This document shows positions 25,939 to 33,954 of a stretch of DNA of 64,000 nucleotides, one piece after another; position 1 is the first letter of the stretch, and each line of letters begins with the position of its first letter. The position numbers and the translations under genes are program-made. Origin of the DNA: Ruminococcus sp. (GTDB lineage: Bacteria > Bacillota > Clostridia > Oscillospirales > Ruminococcaceae); the NCBI GenBank assembly GCA_015066665.1, contig SVNX01000011.1, positions 1 to 64,000 of the forward strand. Reading direction: 5' to 3'. The notes beneath the pieces were generated by a model that saw only the letters and a list, made by a program, of their open reading frames with translations, was not told where the DNA came from and ran no database searches.

Positions 25939-25966
25939 AGCAGAAAATATACATTTCGACTGATGA

Positions 25967-26662
25967 TTATGCATAAATGAGTTTTTTGCTGACAGAAATA
26001 ATTATGTTCCCTTCATTAAAAAAGAAGAACAGAACAAGGCTGAACTGTTGGACTATGTTGAACTCGGTGATTTGAAATCACAAGAGAGATTTTCCAATGC
26101 AATCAATAGTATGGAGACAGGGAAAATCATTCAAGTCTTGAAGACCATACACGAGCAACAGAAGAAAAAGAGAGGTATCAGCAATCAGCAAGTATGCTGT
26201 TTGTCTTGTGTGGATACGAACAACAACCACTTCTTGCAGAGTGTTTGTGTCGGCAGAATACAGCCTATTCATATTGAGCAGAGCCTTGTTCCCCATTTCA
26301 CCGAAGATACTGTTTTGGTTACAGACAGCCATAGAGCATATAGAACCGTAGCCAACAAATACAAGATACCCTTAAATCAAATCCCAAGCGGAAAACATAC
26401 AAGCGGAGGATTTCATTTGGGGCATATCAACGGCTACCACCACAACATCAGTGATTTTATGTATCTGTATCACGGTGTAAGTTCAAAGTTCCTTGATTAC
26501 TATTTGGCTCTGTTCTATTGGGTTGAAAAGAACAAGCACAAGACCTATCTTGAACAAGCCTATGACATTATCACTCTGTTAGCAAATCAGACGAAGAAGA
26601 TACCGCTTGATAAGTTCAAGTACAAGCCTATTTCCTTTGATATGAAGAGGTTAGCAATCTGA
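25967..26662 (+). pseudogene. IS1595/ISXO2-type transposase, N-terminal and internal loss
   Basis: The open frame from 25967 encodes about 230 residues. The C-terminal part matches ISXO2-like DDE transposases: KKRGISNQQVCCLSCVD, VTDSHRAYRTVANKY (second catalytic Asp), IPSGKHTSGGFHLGHINGYHHN and HGVSSKFLDYYLALFYW. The N-terminal zinc ribbon and the first catalytic Asp motif (normally DETYF-like) are missing; residues before KKKRGIS look like a deletion junction. There is no ATG or convincing ribosome-binding site at the front. The element probably cannot move by itself. Confidence 0.75.
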
Positions 26663-26741
26663 AAATGTTGTGAAATTGTAAATTCTCGTCTCTGGAATGA
26701 GACAAAAGGGGAAATATGCGCTAAAATATTTTTAGAAATTA

Positions 26742-26770
26742 TGTAAGATTTCCCGTTTTCGATAGTCTTA
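26742..26770 (+). promoter_or_regulatory. Possible ECF-type promoter of the sigma factor gene
   Basis: TGTAAGATTT (26742-26751) followed by CGATAGTCTTA resembles ECF promoters (TGTAAC-like -35 and CGTC-like -10) and lies about 25 bases before the sigma factor. Such factors usually activate themselves. Tentative. Confidence 0.35.
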
Positions 26771-26793
26771 TAGATGAAAGGAGGTGATAGGGA

Positions 26794-27285
26794 ATGGAGT
26801 TTGAGAAGATTTATACTACATACTTTCGTGACGTGTTTCTGTATATCCGTAGACTTTCTAATGACGAACACATAGCAGAAGAAATCACAAGTGAAACTTT
26901 CTTTAAGGCTATGAACTCTATTGATAGTTTCCGTGGAGACTGTGATATTCGAGTTTGGCTGTGTCAGATTGCAAAGAACTGCTACTATTCTTATCTGAAA
27001 AAAGCAGGACGAACAGACAGTATTGAAGATATAGAGATAGCAGAACAAGGGGTATCTCTTGAAGAACGATTATCCCAACAAGACCAAGCGGCACAGATAC
27101 AGAAGATACTTCACGACATTCCTGACCCATACAAAGAAGTCTTTATGTGGAGAGTATTTGCAGAGTTGAGTTTTAAGCAGATAGGGCAGATATTCGGTAA
27201 ATCTGAAAATTGGGCTTGTGTTACCTATCACCGAGCAAGAAATAAGATTAAAGAAAGATTGGAGGTCGATTACCATGAAGAATGA
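26794..27285 (+). CDS. ECF-type RNA polymerase sigma factor
   Basis: In this 163-residue protein region 2 (YFRDVFLYIRRLSNDEHIAEEITSETF...FRGDCDIRVWLCQIAKN) and region 4 (DIPDPYKEVFMWRVFAELSFKQIGQIFGKSENWACVTYHRARNKIKE) are both complete. AAAGGAGGTGAT precedes the start. The gene overlaps the anti-sigma gene by 11 bases. It is cargo of the IS1595-type element; its regulon is unknown but likely includes its own operon and perhaps envelope stress genes. Confidence 0.92.
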   Translation: MEFEKIYTTYFRDVFLYIRRLSNDEHIAEEITSETFFKAMNSIDSFRGDCDIRVWLCQIAKNCYYSYLKKAGRTDSIEDIEIAEQGVSLEERLSQQDQAAQIQKILHDIPDPYKEVFMWRVFAELSFKQIGQIFGKSENWACVTYHRARNKIKERLEVDYHEE

Positions 27286-27937
27286 GTGTAATATTATCAA
27301 AGATATTCTCCCTCTGTATGTTGAGGATATGGTAAGTGCTGACACCTCTGCTTTTGTAGAAGAACATTTGGAGAAGTGTGCAGAGTGCCGTGCTGAGTTA
27401 GAGGATATGAAAAAGTCCAATGGACTTGAAAAGAATAATGTTTCGGTAGCAGATGAGGTCATGCCCTTAAAGGCATTCAAGAAGAAGTGGTACAGACAAC
27501 TTAATTTGATTATGACTGTCTGTGTTTTGGCAACAGCCTTTATTACAGGGATTGGAGCCTACCTTTCGTTGCGTATCACCGCTGCACAGGAAACATGGGT
27601 AGGCAATGCAACCTTTGAATTTGACGGAGGTAGTTTCATGAATGCGATTTTGATTTTCCTTGGATTTGCAATCGTTTTTGGAGCAGTTCAAATGCTGTTA
27701 TCCAGCAAGGTCAGAAATGCTCTGATTAGGTATTTGCCGATTGTCGTGACCGTAGCTGGTCTGCTGTTTTGTCTGGTAACATACATGGGTATCTTTGGTA
27801 CGAGTTCCCCAAGTGTAGTAGCGGAAAATCAGTATTTTGCTATGTTCCTTTGCATTCCTATTGGCGGTGCTTTTGTTGGTAGTCTGTTGGGTTTGCTGTT
27901 ATCTAAGATTACGGGTAGAAGTATCAGCCAAACTTGA
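27275..27937 (+). CDS. Membrane anti-sigma factor with zinc-finger motif
   Basis: The 220-residue protein starts with a cytoplasmic anti-sigma domain containing the zinc motif HLEKCAECR (about residues 28-36), then about four to five membrane segments. The start at 27275 is chosen because GGAGG lies 9 bases upstream and the domain begins there; a longer frame lacks support. It should hold the adjacent sigma factor at the membrane until a signal releases it. No extracytoplasmic sensor domain of size is seen. Confidence 0.85.
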   Translation: MKNECNIIKDILPLYVEDMVSADTSAFVEEHLEKCAECRAELEDMKKSNGLEKNNVSVADEVMPLKAFKKKWYRQLNLIMTVCVLATAFITGIGAYLSLRITAAQETWVGNATFEFDGGSFMNAILIFLGFAIVFGAVQMLLSSKVRNALIRYLPIVVTVAGLLFCLVTYMGIFGTSSPSVVAENQYFAMFLCIPIGGAFVGSLLGLLLSKITGRSISQT

Positions 27938-27959
27938 ATTTGACAAAGGCGGTAATTGT

Positions 27960-28136
27960 ATGAAATTGAAACATAAAATTGTTGTTGAAATCTTGCTTGT
28001 GATAACGGCAATCGCCGTATTCATTTACAATTTTTCAATGCAAAGAGAGATTGCATACATAGCCTCTATTGTGGCAGTATGTGGCACAATCGCTTTGTTG
28101 ATTAAGGACATTGTGAAATGGAAAAAGAACAAGTAA
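27960..28136 (+). CDS. Small membrane protein, 58 residues
   Basis: Starts MKLKHKIVVEILLVITAI and has two hydrophobic segments separated by FSMQREIAY, ending in a Lys-rich tail. AAAGGCGG lies about 8 bases before the ATG. It is the third gene of the sigma/anti-sigma operon and may modulate it. Family not recognised. Confidence 0.6.
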   Translation: MKLKHKIVVEILLVITAIAVFIYNFSMQREIAYIASIVAVCGTIALLIKDIVKWKKNK

Positions 28137-28174
28137 GCCAATTCCAATTTGTTGAACTAAATACTGACCCCCAT

Positions 28175-28206
28175 AGGGGCAAGGTTGAAATACACCTTGC
28201 CCCTTT
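28175..28206 (+). terminator. Terminator of the ECF passenger operon
   Basis: AGGGGCAAGGT pairs with ACCTTGCCCCT around an 8-base loop, followed by TTTT. Confidence 0.85.
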
Positions 28207-28257
28207 TCATTTTCCATTGGGCATTCATAGAAAATGAATAAAAAGGTCAGTTATACA

Positions 28258-28285
28258 CACCAATACTTATCTCGGACAGAGAGTA
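28258..28285 (-). repeat. Right terminal inverted repeat of the transposon
   Basis: Perfect reverse complement of 25911-25938. Confidence 0.9.
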
Positions 28286-28506
28286 TTTTTATAAAGGCGG
28301 CACTGCTTGCTTAATTAAATTTTAAATCCTTCTCTCCTTGTTTCTTAATCGGAATATCTGCTATAATGAATATTGCTCCGGGTCATCCGGGATGGCCAAG
28401 CAGCGGAGATCCATCGCCGGCAGATCACGCTGGAGGAATATCTTGGGTCTTCCTGAAGCGGCGACGCTGTAAGTGCGGGATACGCACGGAACGATCTGCG
28501 GAGAAC

Positions 28507-28536
28507 AAAAAACCGGCCTGCCGTAAAGCAGACCGG
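28507..28536 (-). terminator. Terminator of the YbjN-like gene
   Basis: Minus strand CCGGTCTGC-TTTACG-GCAGGCCGG followed by TTTTTT. The 220 bases between this and the transposon end hold no recognised gene. Confidence 0.8.
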
Positions 28537-28544
28537 AGACTGTA

Positions 28545-29021
28545 TTATTCTTCTTCGTCGTCGGAGAAAACCTGTGCCAGTGCATCCTCGGGGGAGATGG
28601 TGCCTGCGAGCAGCTCAAGCAGGACGGGGCAGAGCTCATCGATGAAGGTGATGGGGAACATGAAGGCGTCCTCAACGATGGTATCATTCGGCAGCAGGCC
28701 GGCGCAGTTCTGACCCACACGGAAGTAGAGCACATGCTCCTCACAGTCGAGCACGAGACAGCCGATCATGAGACGGGCATTGGCAGCGGTGATGAAGTCC
28801 TTGACATCATCGAAGGCATCCTCTTCAATGGCAATTTCGGGTGCGACCATAACGGTGAAGGCACCGCCGCCGACGATGCAGTGAATCATGGCACCGCCCG
28901 GTTCGTTGTCGAGCTGCACACCGCTTTCGAAGAGACCGTTCTCCTCACTGTAATTGTACTGCCATTCCTGATTGTCGAAGAAGCGGACGATGATATCCGC
29001 AATCTGGTTCTGCATGTTCAT
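28545..29021 (-). CDS. YbjN-like protein
   Basis: A 158-residue acidic protein. The pattern of a short N-terminal helix, EWQYNYSEENGLFESG and later PNDTIVEDAFMFPITFIDELCPVLLELLAGTISPEDALA resembles YbjN/type III chaperone-like folds. No catalytic motif is seen and the function is unknown. GGAGG lies 7 bases upstream of the start. It has its own consensus promoter and terminator, so it is a single-gene unit. Confidence 0.65.
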   Translation of the reverse strand: MNMQNQIADIIVRFFDNQEWQYNYSEENGLFESGVQLDNEPGGAMIHCIVGGGAFTVMVAPEIAIEEDAFDDVKDFITAANARLMIGCLVLDCEEHVLYFRVGQNCAGLLPNDTIVEDAFMFPITFIDELCPVLLELLAGTISPEDALAQVFSDDEEE

Positions 29022-29065
29022 ATCTGTACCTCCTGTGGCTTCTGTCGGAATTGGGGATTTGTTAT

Positions 29066-29094
29066 ATTATAGCATATTGTGCGGGGGATGTCAA
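29066..29094 (-). promoter_or_regulatory. Consensus promoter of the YbjN-like gene
   Basis: Minus strand TTGACA (29094-29089), 17 bases, TATAAT (29071-29066). Confidence 0.85.
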
Positions 29095-29180
29095 ATGGGC
29101 GGGGCAGTTTGCAGGCGGCATTCCAAGAAAAGCATGTATGATAAGCATTGCATTTGTTTGTTTCATCCATGCAAAAAGAC

Positions 29181-29209
29181 TTGACAAACCCCTTGCGATG
29201 TAGTATAAT
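29181..29209 (+). promoter_or_regulatory. Consensus promoter of the SAM riboswitch-metK unit
   Basis: TTGACA (29181-29186), 17 bases, TATAAT (29204-29209). Confidence 0.9.
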
Positions 29210-29241
29210 ACTATCAGCGACATTCACTCAAAGATACACAA

Positions 29242-29339
29242 CCTTATCAAGAGCGGCTGAGGAACAGGTCCTGTGAAGCCCGGCAACCTGGTTGATAAAC
29301 TGATGGTGCTAAATCCTGCGGTATTACCGAGAGATGAGG
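29242..29339 (+). ncRNA. SAM-I (S-box) riboswitch
   Basis: The conserved S-box core is visible: CTTATCAAGAGCGGCTGAGG, AGCCCGGCAACCTG, GATGGTGCTAAATCCTGCGG and the closing GAGATGAGG. P1 is formed by 29242-29248 with 29333-29339. High S-adenosylmethionine should favour the terminator that follows at 29354-29383 and reduce metK expression. Confidence 0.95.
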
Positions 29340-29353
29340 AATTTTGATCAATT

Positions 29354-29383
29354 CACGGCACTTGGTAGACGAGTGCCGTTTTT
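29354..29383 (+). terminator. Riboswitch-controlled terminator before metK
   Basis: ACGGCACT pairs with AGTGCCGT, followed by TTTTT, 70 bases ahead of metK. Confidence 0.9.
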
Positions 29384-29454
29384 GTTTGCCTCTTCATGTG
29401 TCGCATTTTGTAGGAAATCCGTAAAAATCTGAACATCTGAACAGGAGGCTCATT

Positions 29455-30630
29455 ATGCAGAAAAGATTGTTTACGTCCGAGTCCGTGACGGAAGGACATC
29501 CCGACAAAATCTGCGATCAGATTTCTGACGCAGTCCTTGACGCCATTCTCGCACAGGATCCCATGGCAAGAGTGGCATGTGAAACCGCCTGCACAACCGG
29601 TATGGTGATGTGCATGGGCGAGATCACCACTTCCGCAAGAATCGATATCCCCAAGATCGCAAGACAGGTTGTCATTGAAATTGGCTATGACCGTGCAAAG
29701 TTCGGCTTTGACGGCCACACCTGCAATGTCCTGACTGCCATCGATGAGCAGTCCCCCGACATCGCCATGGGCGTCAACAGCTCCTATGACAGCGCCGAGG
29801 ATGCCCGCGAGACCGGTGCAGGCGACCAGGGTTTGATGTTTGGCTATGCATGCAACGAGACCCCCGAGCTCATGCCCCTGCCGATTTCTCTGGCACATAA
29901 GCTTGCCATTCGTCTCACACAGGTGCGCAAGGATGGTACCCTGCGTTATCTCCGTCCCGACGGCAAGTCCCAGGTAACGGTTGAATATGATGAAAACGGC
30001 AAGCCCGTTCGTGTGGATGCAGTTGTCATCTCCAGCCAGCATGCCGGCGACATCAGCATTCAGCAGATCCGTGAGGACATCAAGGAGCTTGTCATCGATC
30101 CCGTCATTCCGGACGAGCTGATGGATGCCGAGACCAAGATCTACATCAACCCCACCGGCCGTTTTGTTGTTGGCGGCCCGCAGGGTGACAGCGGTCTGAC
30201 CGGCCGAAAGATCATCGTTGACACATACGGCGGTTATGCAAGACACGGCGGCGGTGCATTCAGCGGCAAGGATCCGACGAAGGTGGACAGAAGTGCTGCT
30301 TATGCGGCAAGATACATCGCCAAGAACATTGTGGCTGCGGGCCTTGCTGAGAAGTGCGAGATTCAGCTGGCATATGCTATTGGTGTGGCACGTCCTGTAT
30401 CCGTACTGGTCGATACCTTCGGCACCGGCAAGGTGGATGATATGAAGCTGGCAGAAGCAGTGACCAAGGTGTTTGACCTGCGTCCGCAGGGCATCATTGA
30501 CATGCTGGATCTGCGTCGTCCGCAGTACAGAAAGCTGGCTGCCTATGGACATTTCGGCCGTGAGAACATCGGTGTTGTCTGGGAAAAGACCGACAAGACC
30601 GAAGCCATCAAGGCTGCCCTTGCAGAATAA
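29455..30630 (+). CDS. metK: S-adenosylmethionine synthetase
   Basis: MetK (391 residues) joins methionine and ATP to give S-adenosylmethionine. It has [20 protein letters not shown] (ATP site), [12 protein letters not shown], the [15 protein letters not shown] loop and the C-terminal FGR. AGGAGG precedes the ATG. It is feedback-controlled through the SAM-I riboswitch in its leader. Confidence 0.98.
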   Translation: MQKRLFTSESVTEGHPDKICDQISDAVLDAILAQDPMARVACETACTTGMVMCMGEITTSARIDIPKIARQVVIEIGYDRAKFGFDGHTCNVLTAIDEQSPDIAMGVNSSYDSAEDARETGAGDQGLMFGYACNETPELMPLPISLAHKLAIRLTQVRKDGTLRYLRPDGKSQVTVEYDENGKPVRVDAVVISSQHAGDISIQQIREDIKELVIDPVIPDELMDAETKIYINPTGRFVVGGPQGDSGLTGRKIIVDTYGGYARHGGGAFSGKDPTKVDRSAAYAARYIAKNIVAAGLAEKCEIQLAYAIGVARPVSVLVDTFGTGKVDDMKLAEAVTKVFDLRPQGIIDMLDLRRPQYRKLAAYGHFGRENIGVVWEKTDKTEAIKAALAE

Positions 30631-30642
30631 ACGAAAGCCAAA

Positions 30643-30670
30643 GCGGGAACTCATTGGTTCCCGCTTTTTT
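30643..30670 (+). terminator. Terminator after metK
   Basis: GCGGGAAC-TCATTG-GTTCCCGC followed by TTTTTT. Confidence 0.9.
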
Positions 30671-30747
30671 GTGCCTTGCCCGTGACGCATATTCAAAGAA
30701 TAACCGCACATACTACAACCAGAATCCATAGAAAGGACGATGCAGCA

Positions 30748-31440
30748 ATGCTCATCATTCTCATCCGTTCACTCATTGTTTATGCGCTTGTGATCTGTGC
30801 GGTCAGACTCATGGGCAAACGTCAGCTCGGGGAGCTTCAGCCCGCTGAGCTTGTTGTGACCATTCTCATTTCCAATATCGCAACGCTTTCCCTTGAGGAT
30901 ACCGATACGCCGCTCCTCCGCGGCATCCTTCCCATTCTTGCTATGGTCTGCTTTGAGGTGATCGTCTCGTGGGGCTCGCTCCATTCCGTACGCCTGCGCC
31001 GACTCATCTCCGGCAGTCCCAAAATTATCATCCGTAATGGAGAAATCGATCAGGAAATGCTCCATGCCCTGCGCTTTTCTGTCGATGATCTTATGACCGC
31101 CCTGCGCGGCAACAATGTCTTCAGCGTCGAGGAAGTGCAGTTCGCCATCGTCGAAACCAACGGCAATGTTTCCGTCTGCCAGAAATCCGATGTTCAGCCC
31201 GCCTCCAAAAAAGATGTCCATGTCTCTGCCCCTGCCCTCGATCCGCCCCAGGTCATCATCGCCGACGGCAAGCTTCGTGAGAAGGCGCTTTCTGCCGTCG
31301 GTCAGGATGAAAAATGGGTGAATGCCATTCTCCGTGCCAGAGGCATCACCCTCGATGAGGTCTTTCTGTTCACAGCCGATACGGCCTGTGACTATTATCT
31401 CGTACCGAAACAGAACACAGAAAGGGGACATGCCGCATGA
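30748..31440 (+). CDS. DUF421 (YetF-like) membrane protein
   Basis: This 230-residue protein has three N-terminal membrane segments followed by a soluble DUF421 domain. Typical motifs are VRLMGKRQLGELQPAELVVTILISNIATL and GSPKIIIRNGEIDQEMLHALRFSVDDLMTALR. Related B. subtilis proteins (YetF, YrbG) are linked to sporulation or membrane homeostasis but have no firm biochemical role. The start at 30748 is chosen from family alignment memory and AAAGGA upstream. It overlaps the DUF4363 gene by 4 bases, a pairing common in Clostridia. Confidence 0.85.
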   Translation: MLIILIRSLIVYALVICAVRLMGKRQLGELQPAELVVTILISNIATLSLEDTDTPLLRGILPILAMVCFEVIVSWGSLHSVRLRRLISGSPKIIIRNGEIDQEMLHALRFSVDDLMTALRGNNVFSVEEVQFAIVETNGNVSVCQKSDVQPASKKDVHVSAPALDPPQVIIADGKLREKALSAVGQDEKWVNAILRARGITLDEVFLFTADTACDYYLVPKQNTERGHAA

Positions 31441-31814
31441 ACCGCTGCACCATCAGTCTTATCATTCTCGCAGCTTTGATTCTGCTTTGCATCATCTCGC
31501 TGCCGGTGATCCATGGCCAGTGTGACCGTCTTGTCCGGCAGACCGACCGTGTGGCGGAAGCAGCCGCACAGGGCGATGCGGAACGGGCACTTGCAGAATA
31601 TGAGAAGCTCGAGCAGAGATGGGAGAGCTTCCACGATATTACAGGACTCTTTGTTGATGGTGAAAAGCTCGATGTGCCCCGTGAGGTGATCTGCGCACTG
31701 CGGCCGCTGCTTGCGGCGGCACATCCCGAAGCCGCATCGGAGCTTGCACGTCTGCGGGGGATGATCGAGGGCTTGTACGAAGAGGAGGTGCCCGGCTGGG
31801 CGCATATTCTGTAG
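31437..31814 (+). CDS. DUF4363-type membrane-anchored protein
   Basis: The 125-residue protein has one N-terminal membrane segment (about residues 6-26) followed by an amphipathic helical domain (QTDRVAEAAAQGDAERALAEYEKLEQRWESFHD). DUF4363 genes are regularly found behind DUF421 genes, and the ATGA overlap here indicates coupled translation. Function unknown. Confidence 0.75.
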   Translation: MNRCTISLIILAALILLCIISLPVIHGQCDRLVRQTDRVAEAAAQGDAERALAEYEKLEQRWESFHDITGLFVDGEKLDVPREVICALRPLLAAAHPEAASELARLRGMIEGLYEEEVPGWAHIL

Positions 31815-31827
31815 GCATCCGCCCAAA

Positions 31828-31857
31828 CAAAAAAGCGTCCCTCAGGACGCTTTTTTT
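31828..31857 (+). terminator. Bidirectional terminator between DUF4363 and CPBP genes
   Basis: AAAAAAGCGTCC with GGACGCTTTTTTT around a short loop; T-runs on both strands serve the two convergent genes. Confidence 0.9.
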
Positions 31858-31876
31858 ATATGTGATGCAGCAGATT

Positions 31877-33073
31877 CTACACAATTCCGCTTTCCTGCAG
31901 GATAAGTACGATGGTCATCACCACATGGATGATGATGCTGACCACCAGCGGAATTGAAGTCAGCGCAAGCCGTGTGCCTCGTTCTGCCTGATGCGGGGTT
32001 GTGTAAGGGAGACGCTCACGCAGCAGCATCACAATCAGCAGCAGCGTACCGAACAGCGCAAATCCCATGTAGATCCAGTTCATTACATTGTACAGCATAT
32101 CCAGTCCATAGGTCTCTGCCAGACTGAACAGCTCGGATGCAGTATTGACTGTCATGTGACAGATGATGCCGGGGACAATCGAATTATGCTTGACTGTGAT
32201 GTAGCCCATGAAAATGCCCACAAAGAACGCCAGCACAAACTGCGCAATGTTCTCATGCCAGAGGCCGAACAGCACAGCGCTCATCACAATGCCGAACCGC
32301 TGACTGACACGGGACAGGTTTTTCAGGAAGAAGCCGCGGAAGAGAAGCTCTTCTGTTACGGGTGCTACAATGCAGGTGTAAATTGCCATGAGCACCACGC
32401 TCTTGATGTCGGTGGTCGTGCTGAAATCTGCTTCAAAGGCCGTGATGCCTATACCCTCCATCAGAACGGTGATAAAGTAAGCGAGATAGCCGCAGATCTG
32501 CTGCAGGCCAATGGCAATGAACATGTAGCCGATCATGGTGGAAGCATGCAGGTCACGGGTCTGGAAAAGGCTTGAAACAGGCGTTTTGGAGATCTTAAGC
32601 CCGATCATTGTGACGATCACATTACACAGCATATAGACCGTCAGATTCATCGCAATGGCCGAGGAGGAGTTGAGAAAATAGTCCTCAAGCAGCGTGTCGT
32701 AATTTTCAGGCATCTCACCGGCCAGGCGTGCGGCATCCACGACGGAAGCGATCATGAAAAACACGAGCATGAATCCAAGCGAAAGCATATTTGACAGGAC
32801 GATATGCCCGAGTGCGCCGAAGCCGGCGATGTTGTAATACTTACGGATCTTGGATTTTTCCTGACGATTGGGCTTGACGGGGATTTTGCAGCCGGGGATG
32901 CGGATCTGCGGGACAATATAGCCATAATCGGCATTATAGTGCCGGAATTCCGTGCCGTTGTCAAAGGGATTATGCGGATCAATGCCGGATTCCTCCGCAG
33001 CATGCGGGGAGACCGGCGGCGCAGCAGACTTTCCGAAAAGCTGTGCCTCCGTAAACACAGGGGCTTGGTTCAT
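31877..33073 (-). CDS. CPBP-family intramembrane metalloprotease
   Basis: A 398-residue protein with a soluble N-terminal segment of about 85 residues, then eight or so membrane helices. CPBP/Rce1 motifs are present: EELLFRGFFLKNL (catalytic Glu pair and Arg), FGLWHENIAQ (His) and IVPGIICHMTVNT (His). Members cleave membrane-embedded peptides or process prenylated proteins and peptide pheromones. The substrate is unknown here. GGAGGTCATCC precedes the start. Confidence 0.9.
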   Translation of the reverse strand: MNQAPVFTEAQLFGKSAAPPVSPHAAEESGIDPHNPFDNGTEFRHYNADYGYIVPQIRIPGCKIPVKPNRQEKSKIRKYYNIAGFGALGHIVLSNMLSLGFMLVFFMIASVVDAARLAGEMPENYDTLLEDYFLNSSSAIAMNLTVYMLCNVIVTMIGLKISKTPVSSLFQTRDLHASTMIGYMFIAIGLQQICGYLAYFITVLMEGIGITAFEADFSTTTDIKSVVLMAIYTCIVAPVTEELLFRGFFLKNLSRVSQRFGIVMSAVLFGLWHENIAQFVLAFFVGIFMGYITVKHNSIVPGIICHMTVNTASELFSLAETYGLDMLYNVMNWIYMGFALFGTLLLIVMLLRERLPYTTPHQAERGTRLALTSIPLVVSIIIHVVMTIVLILQESGIV

Positions 33074-33152
33074 GGATGACCTCCTTTATGTGAAAAAGAA
33101 AAATAAATCGGTTCGGGGCGGATTGTTCCAGTGAAACAGCCCGCATAGTTCC

Positions 33153-33181
33153 ATTTTATCATAAAAAAGTGATTTCGTAAA
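33153..33181 (-). promoter_or_regulatory. Promoter of the CPBP protease gene
   Basis: Minus strand TTTACG (33181-33176), 17 bases, TAAAAT (33158-33153). Moderate match. Confidence 0.45.
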
Positions 33182-33241
33182 CAGGATTTTAAAAAAAATC
33201 CGGATTTTCCAAAAAAATTTTCTGATCTGACAAAAAAGATA

Positions 33242-33270
33242 TGGACAAATTAGATAAAATATGATATAAT
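33242..33270 (+). promoter_or_regulatory. Promoter of the NUDIX gene
   Basis: TGGACA (33242-33247), 17 bases, TATAAT (33265-33270). Confidence 0.75.
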
Positions 33271-33324
33271 AAATACAACAAAAGATTACAGGCTGTATAG
33301 CAGCAAAGAAAGGATGAAGTTTGT

Positions 33325-33741
33325 ATGCGGCATGAGAAGTCGTGCGGGGCAATTGTATATCGCAAATTTCATGGGAATATTGAGATTTTGCTGATCCGTC
33401 ATATCAACAGCGGACACTGGTCATTCCCCAAGGGGCATGTAGAACCGGGTGAAACTGAAGTTGAGACGGCAGCACGGGAAATCAAAGAGGAGACATCCAT
33501 CGATGTGATTGTGGATCCCACATTCCGTGAGACGGTTTCTTACTCTCCCAAGCGGGACACGCAGAAGGTTGTAGTGTATTTCATTGCCAAGGCACGGAAT
33601 TATGATTATGTGCCGCAGGAGGAGGAGATCTCCGAGGTGCGCTGGGTGGACATCGGCCACGCTGCCAATCTTCTGACATATGAGAATGACAAGAACATTG
33701 TCATCAAGGCGAAGAATGTAATTAAGAACGCCGCATCCTGA
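33325..33741 (+). CDS. NUDIX hydrolase, Ap4A-hydrolase-like
   Basis: The 138-residue protein has an intact NUDIX box: GHVEPGETEVETAAREIKEE with the GxxxxxExxxxxxxREUxEE pattern (about residues 37-56). The overall form, with GAIVYRK near the N-terminus and SFPKGH before the box, resembles bacterial diadenosine tetraphosphate hydrolases. The substrate remains a prediction. It is a single-gene unit with promoter and terminator. Confidence 0.9.
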   Translation: MRHEKSCGAIVYRKFHGNIEILLIRHINSGHWSFPKGHVEPGETEVETAAREIKEETSIDVIVDPTFRETVSYSPKRDTQKVVVYFIAKARNYDYVPQEEEISEVRWVDIGHAANLLTYENDKNIVIKAKNVIKNAAS

Positions 33742-33751
33742 TGATGAAAAA

Positions 33752-33781
33752 ACGCATATCCTGCGGGGTATGCGTTTTTTT
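33752..33781 (+). terminator. Terminator after the NUDIX gene
   Basis: ACGCATA with TATGCGT followed by TTTTTT. Confidence 0.85.
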
Positions 33782-33862
33782 GGTGCGGCGTCCGCACTGC
33801 TGCCCGTATCGAAAGCATAATCGCCAACAACGTATTTGTTCACGCACAAATCCCCCTACCCC

Positions 33863-33891
33863 TTGACATTTATCTGTATTTATGCTATGAT
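33863..33891 (+). promoter_or_regulatory. Promoter of the PspA gene
   Basis: TTGACA (33863-33868), 17 bases, TATGAT (33886-33891). Confidence 0.8.
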
Positions 33892-33954
33892 ACATATATA
33901 AGAAACCGAAACGGAGTCTGAGAGACAGACATCCTGTTGACTGGAGGAATTACA

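Larger units (their letters stand above)
25911..28285. mobile_element. IS1595-type transposon with ECF sigma/anti-sigma passenger genes
   Basis: A 28-base sequence at 25911-25938 is repeated in perfect inverted orientation at 28258-28285. Between them are a decayed IS1595/ISXO2-type transposase and three passenger genes on the same strand, ending in a terminator. Base composition is clearly lower in GC than the flanks. No matching 8-base target duplication is seen (CTTATTTT on the left, TTTTTATA on the right), so the insertion is old or rearranged. Confidence 0.85.

Noticed and set aside
25903-28293. Target-site duplication around the transposon
   Set aside because: Left CTTATTTT and right TTTTTATA do not match as an 8-base direct repeat.
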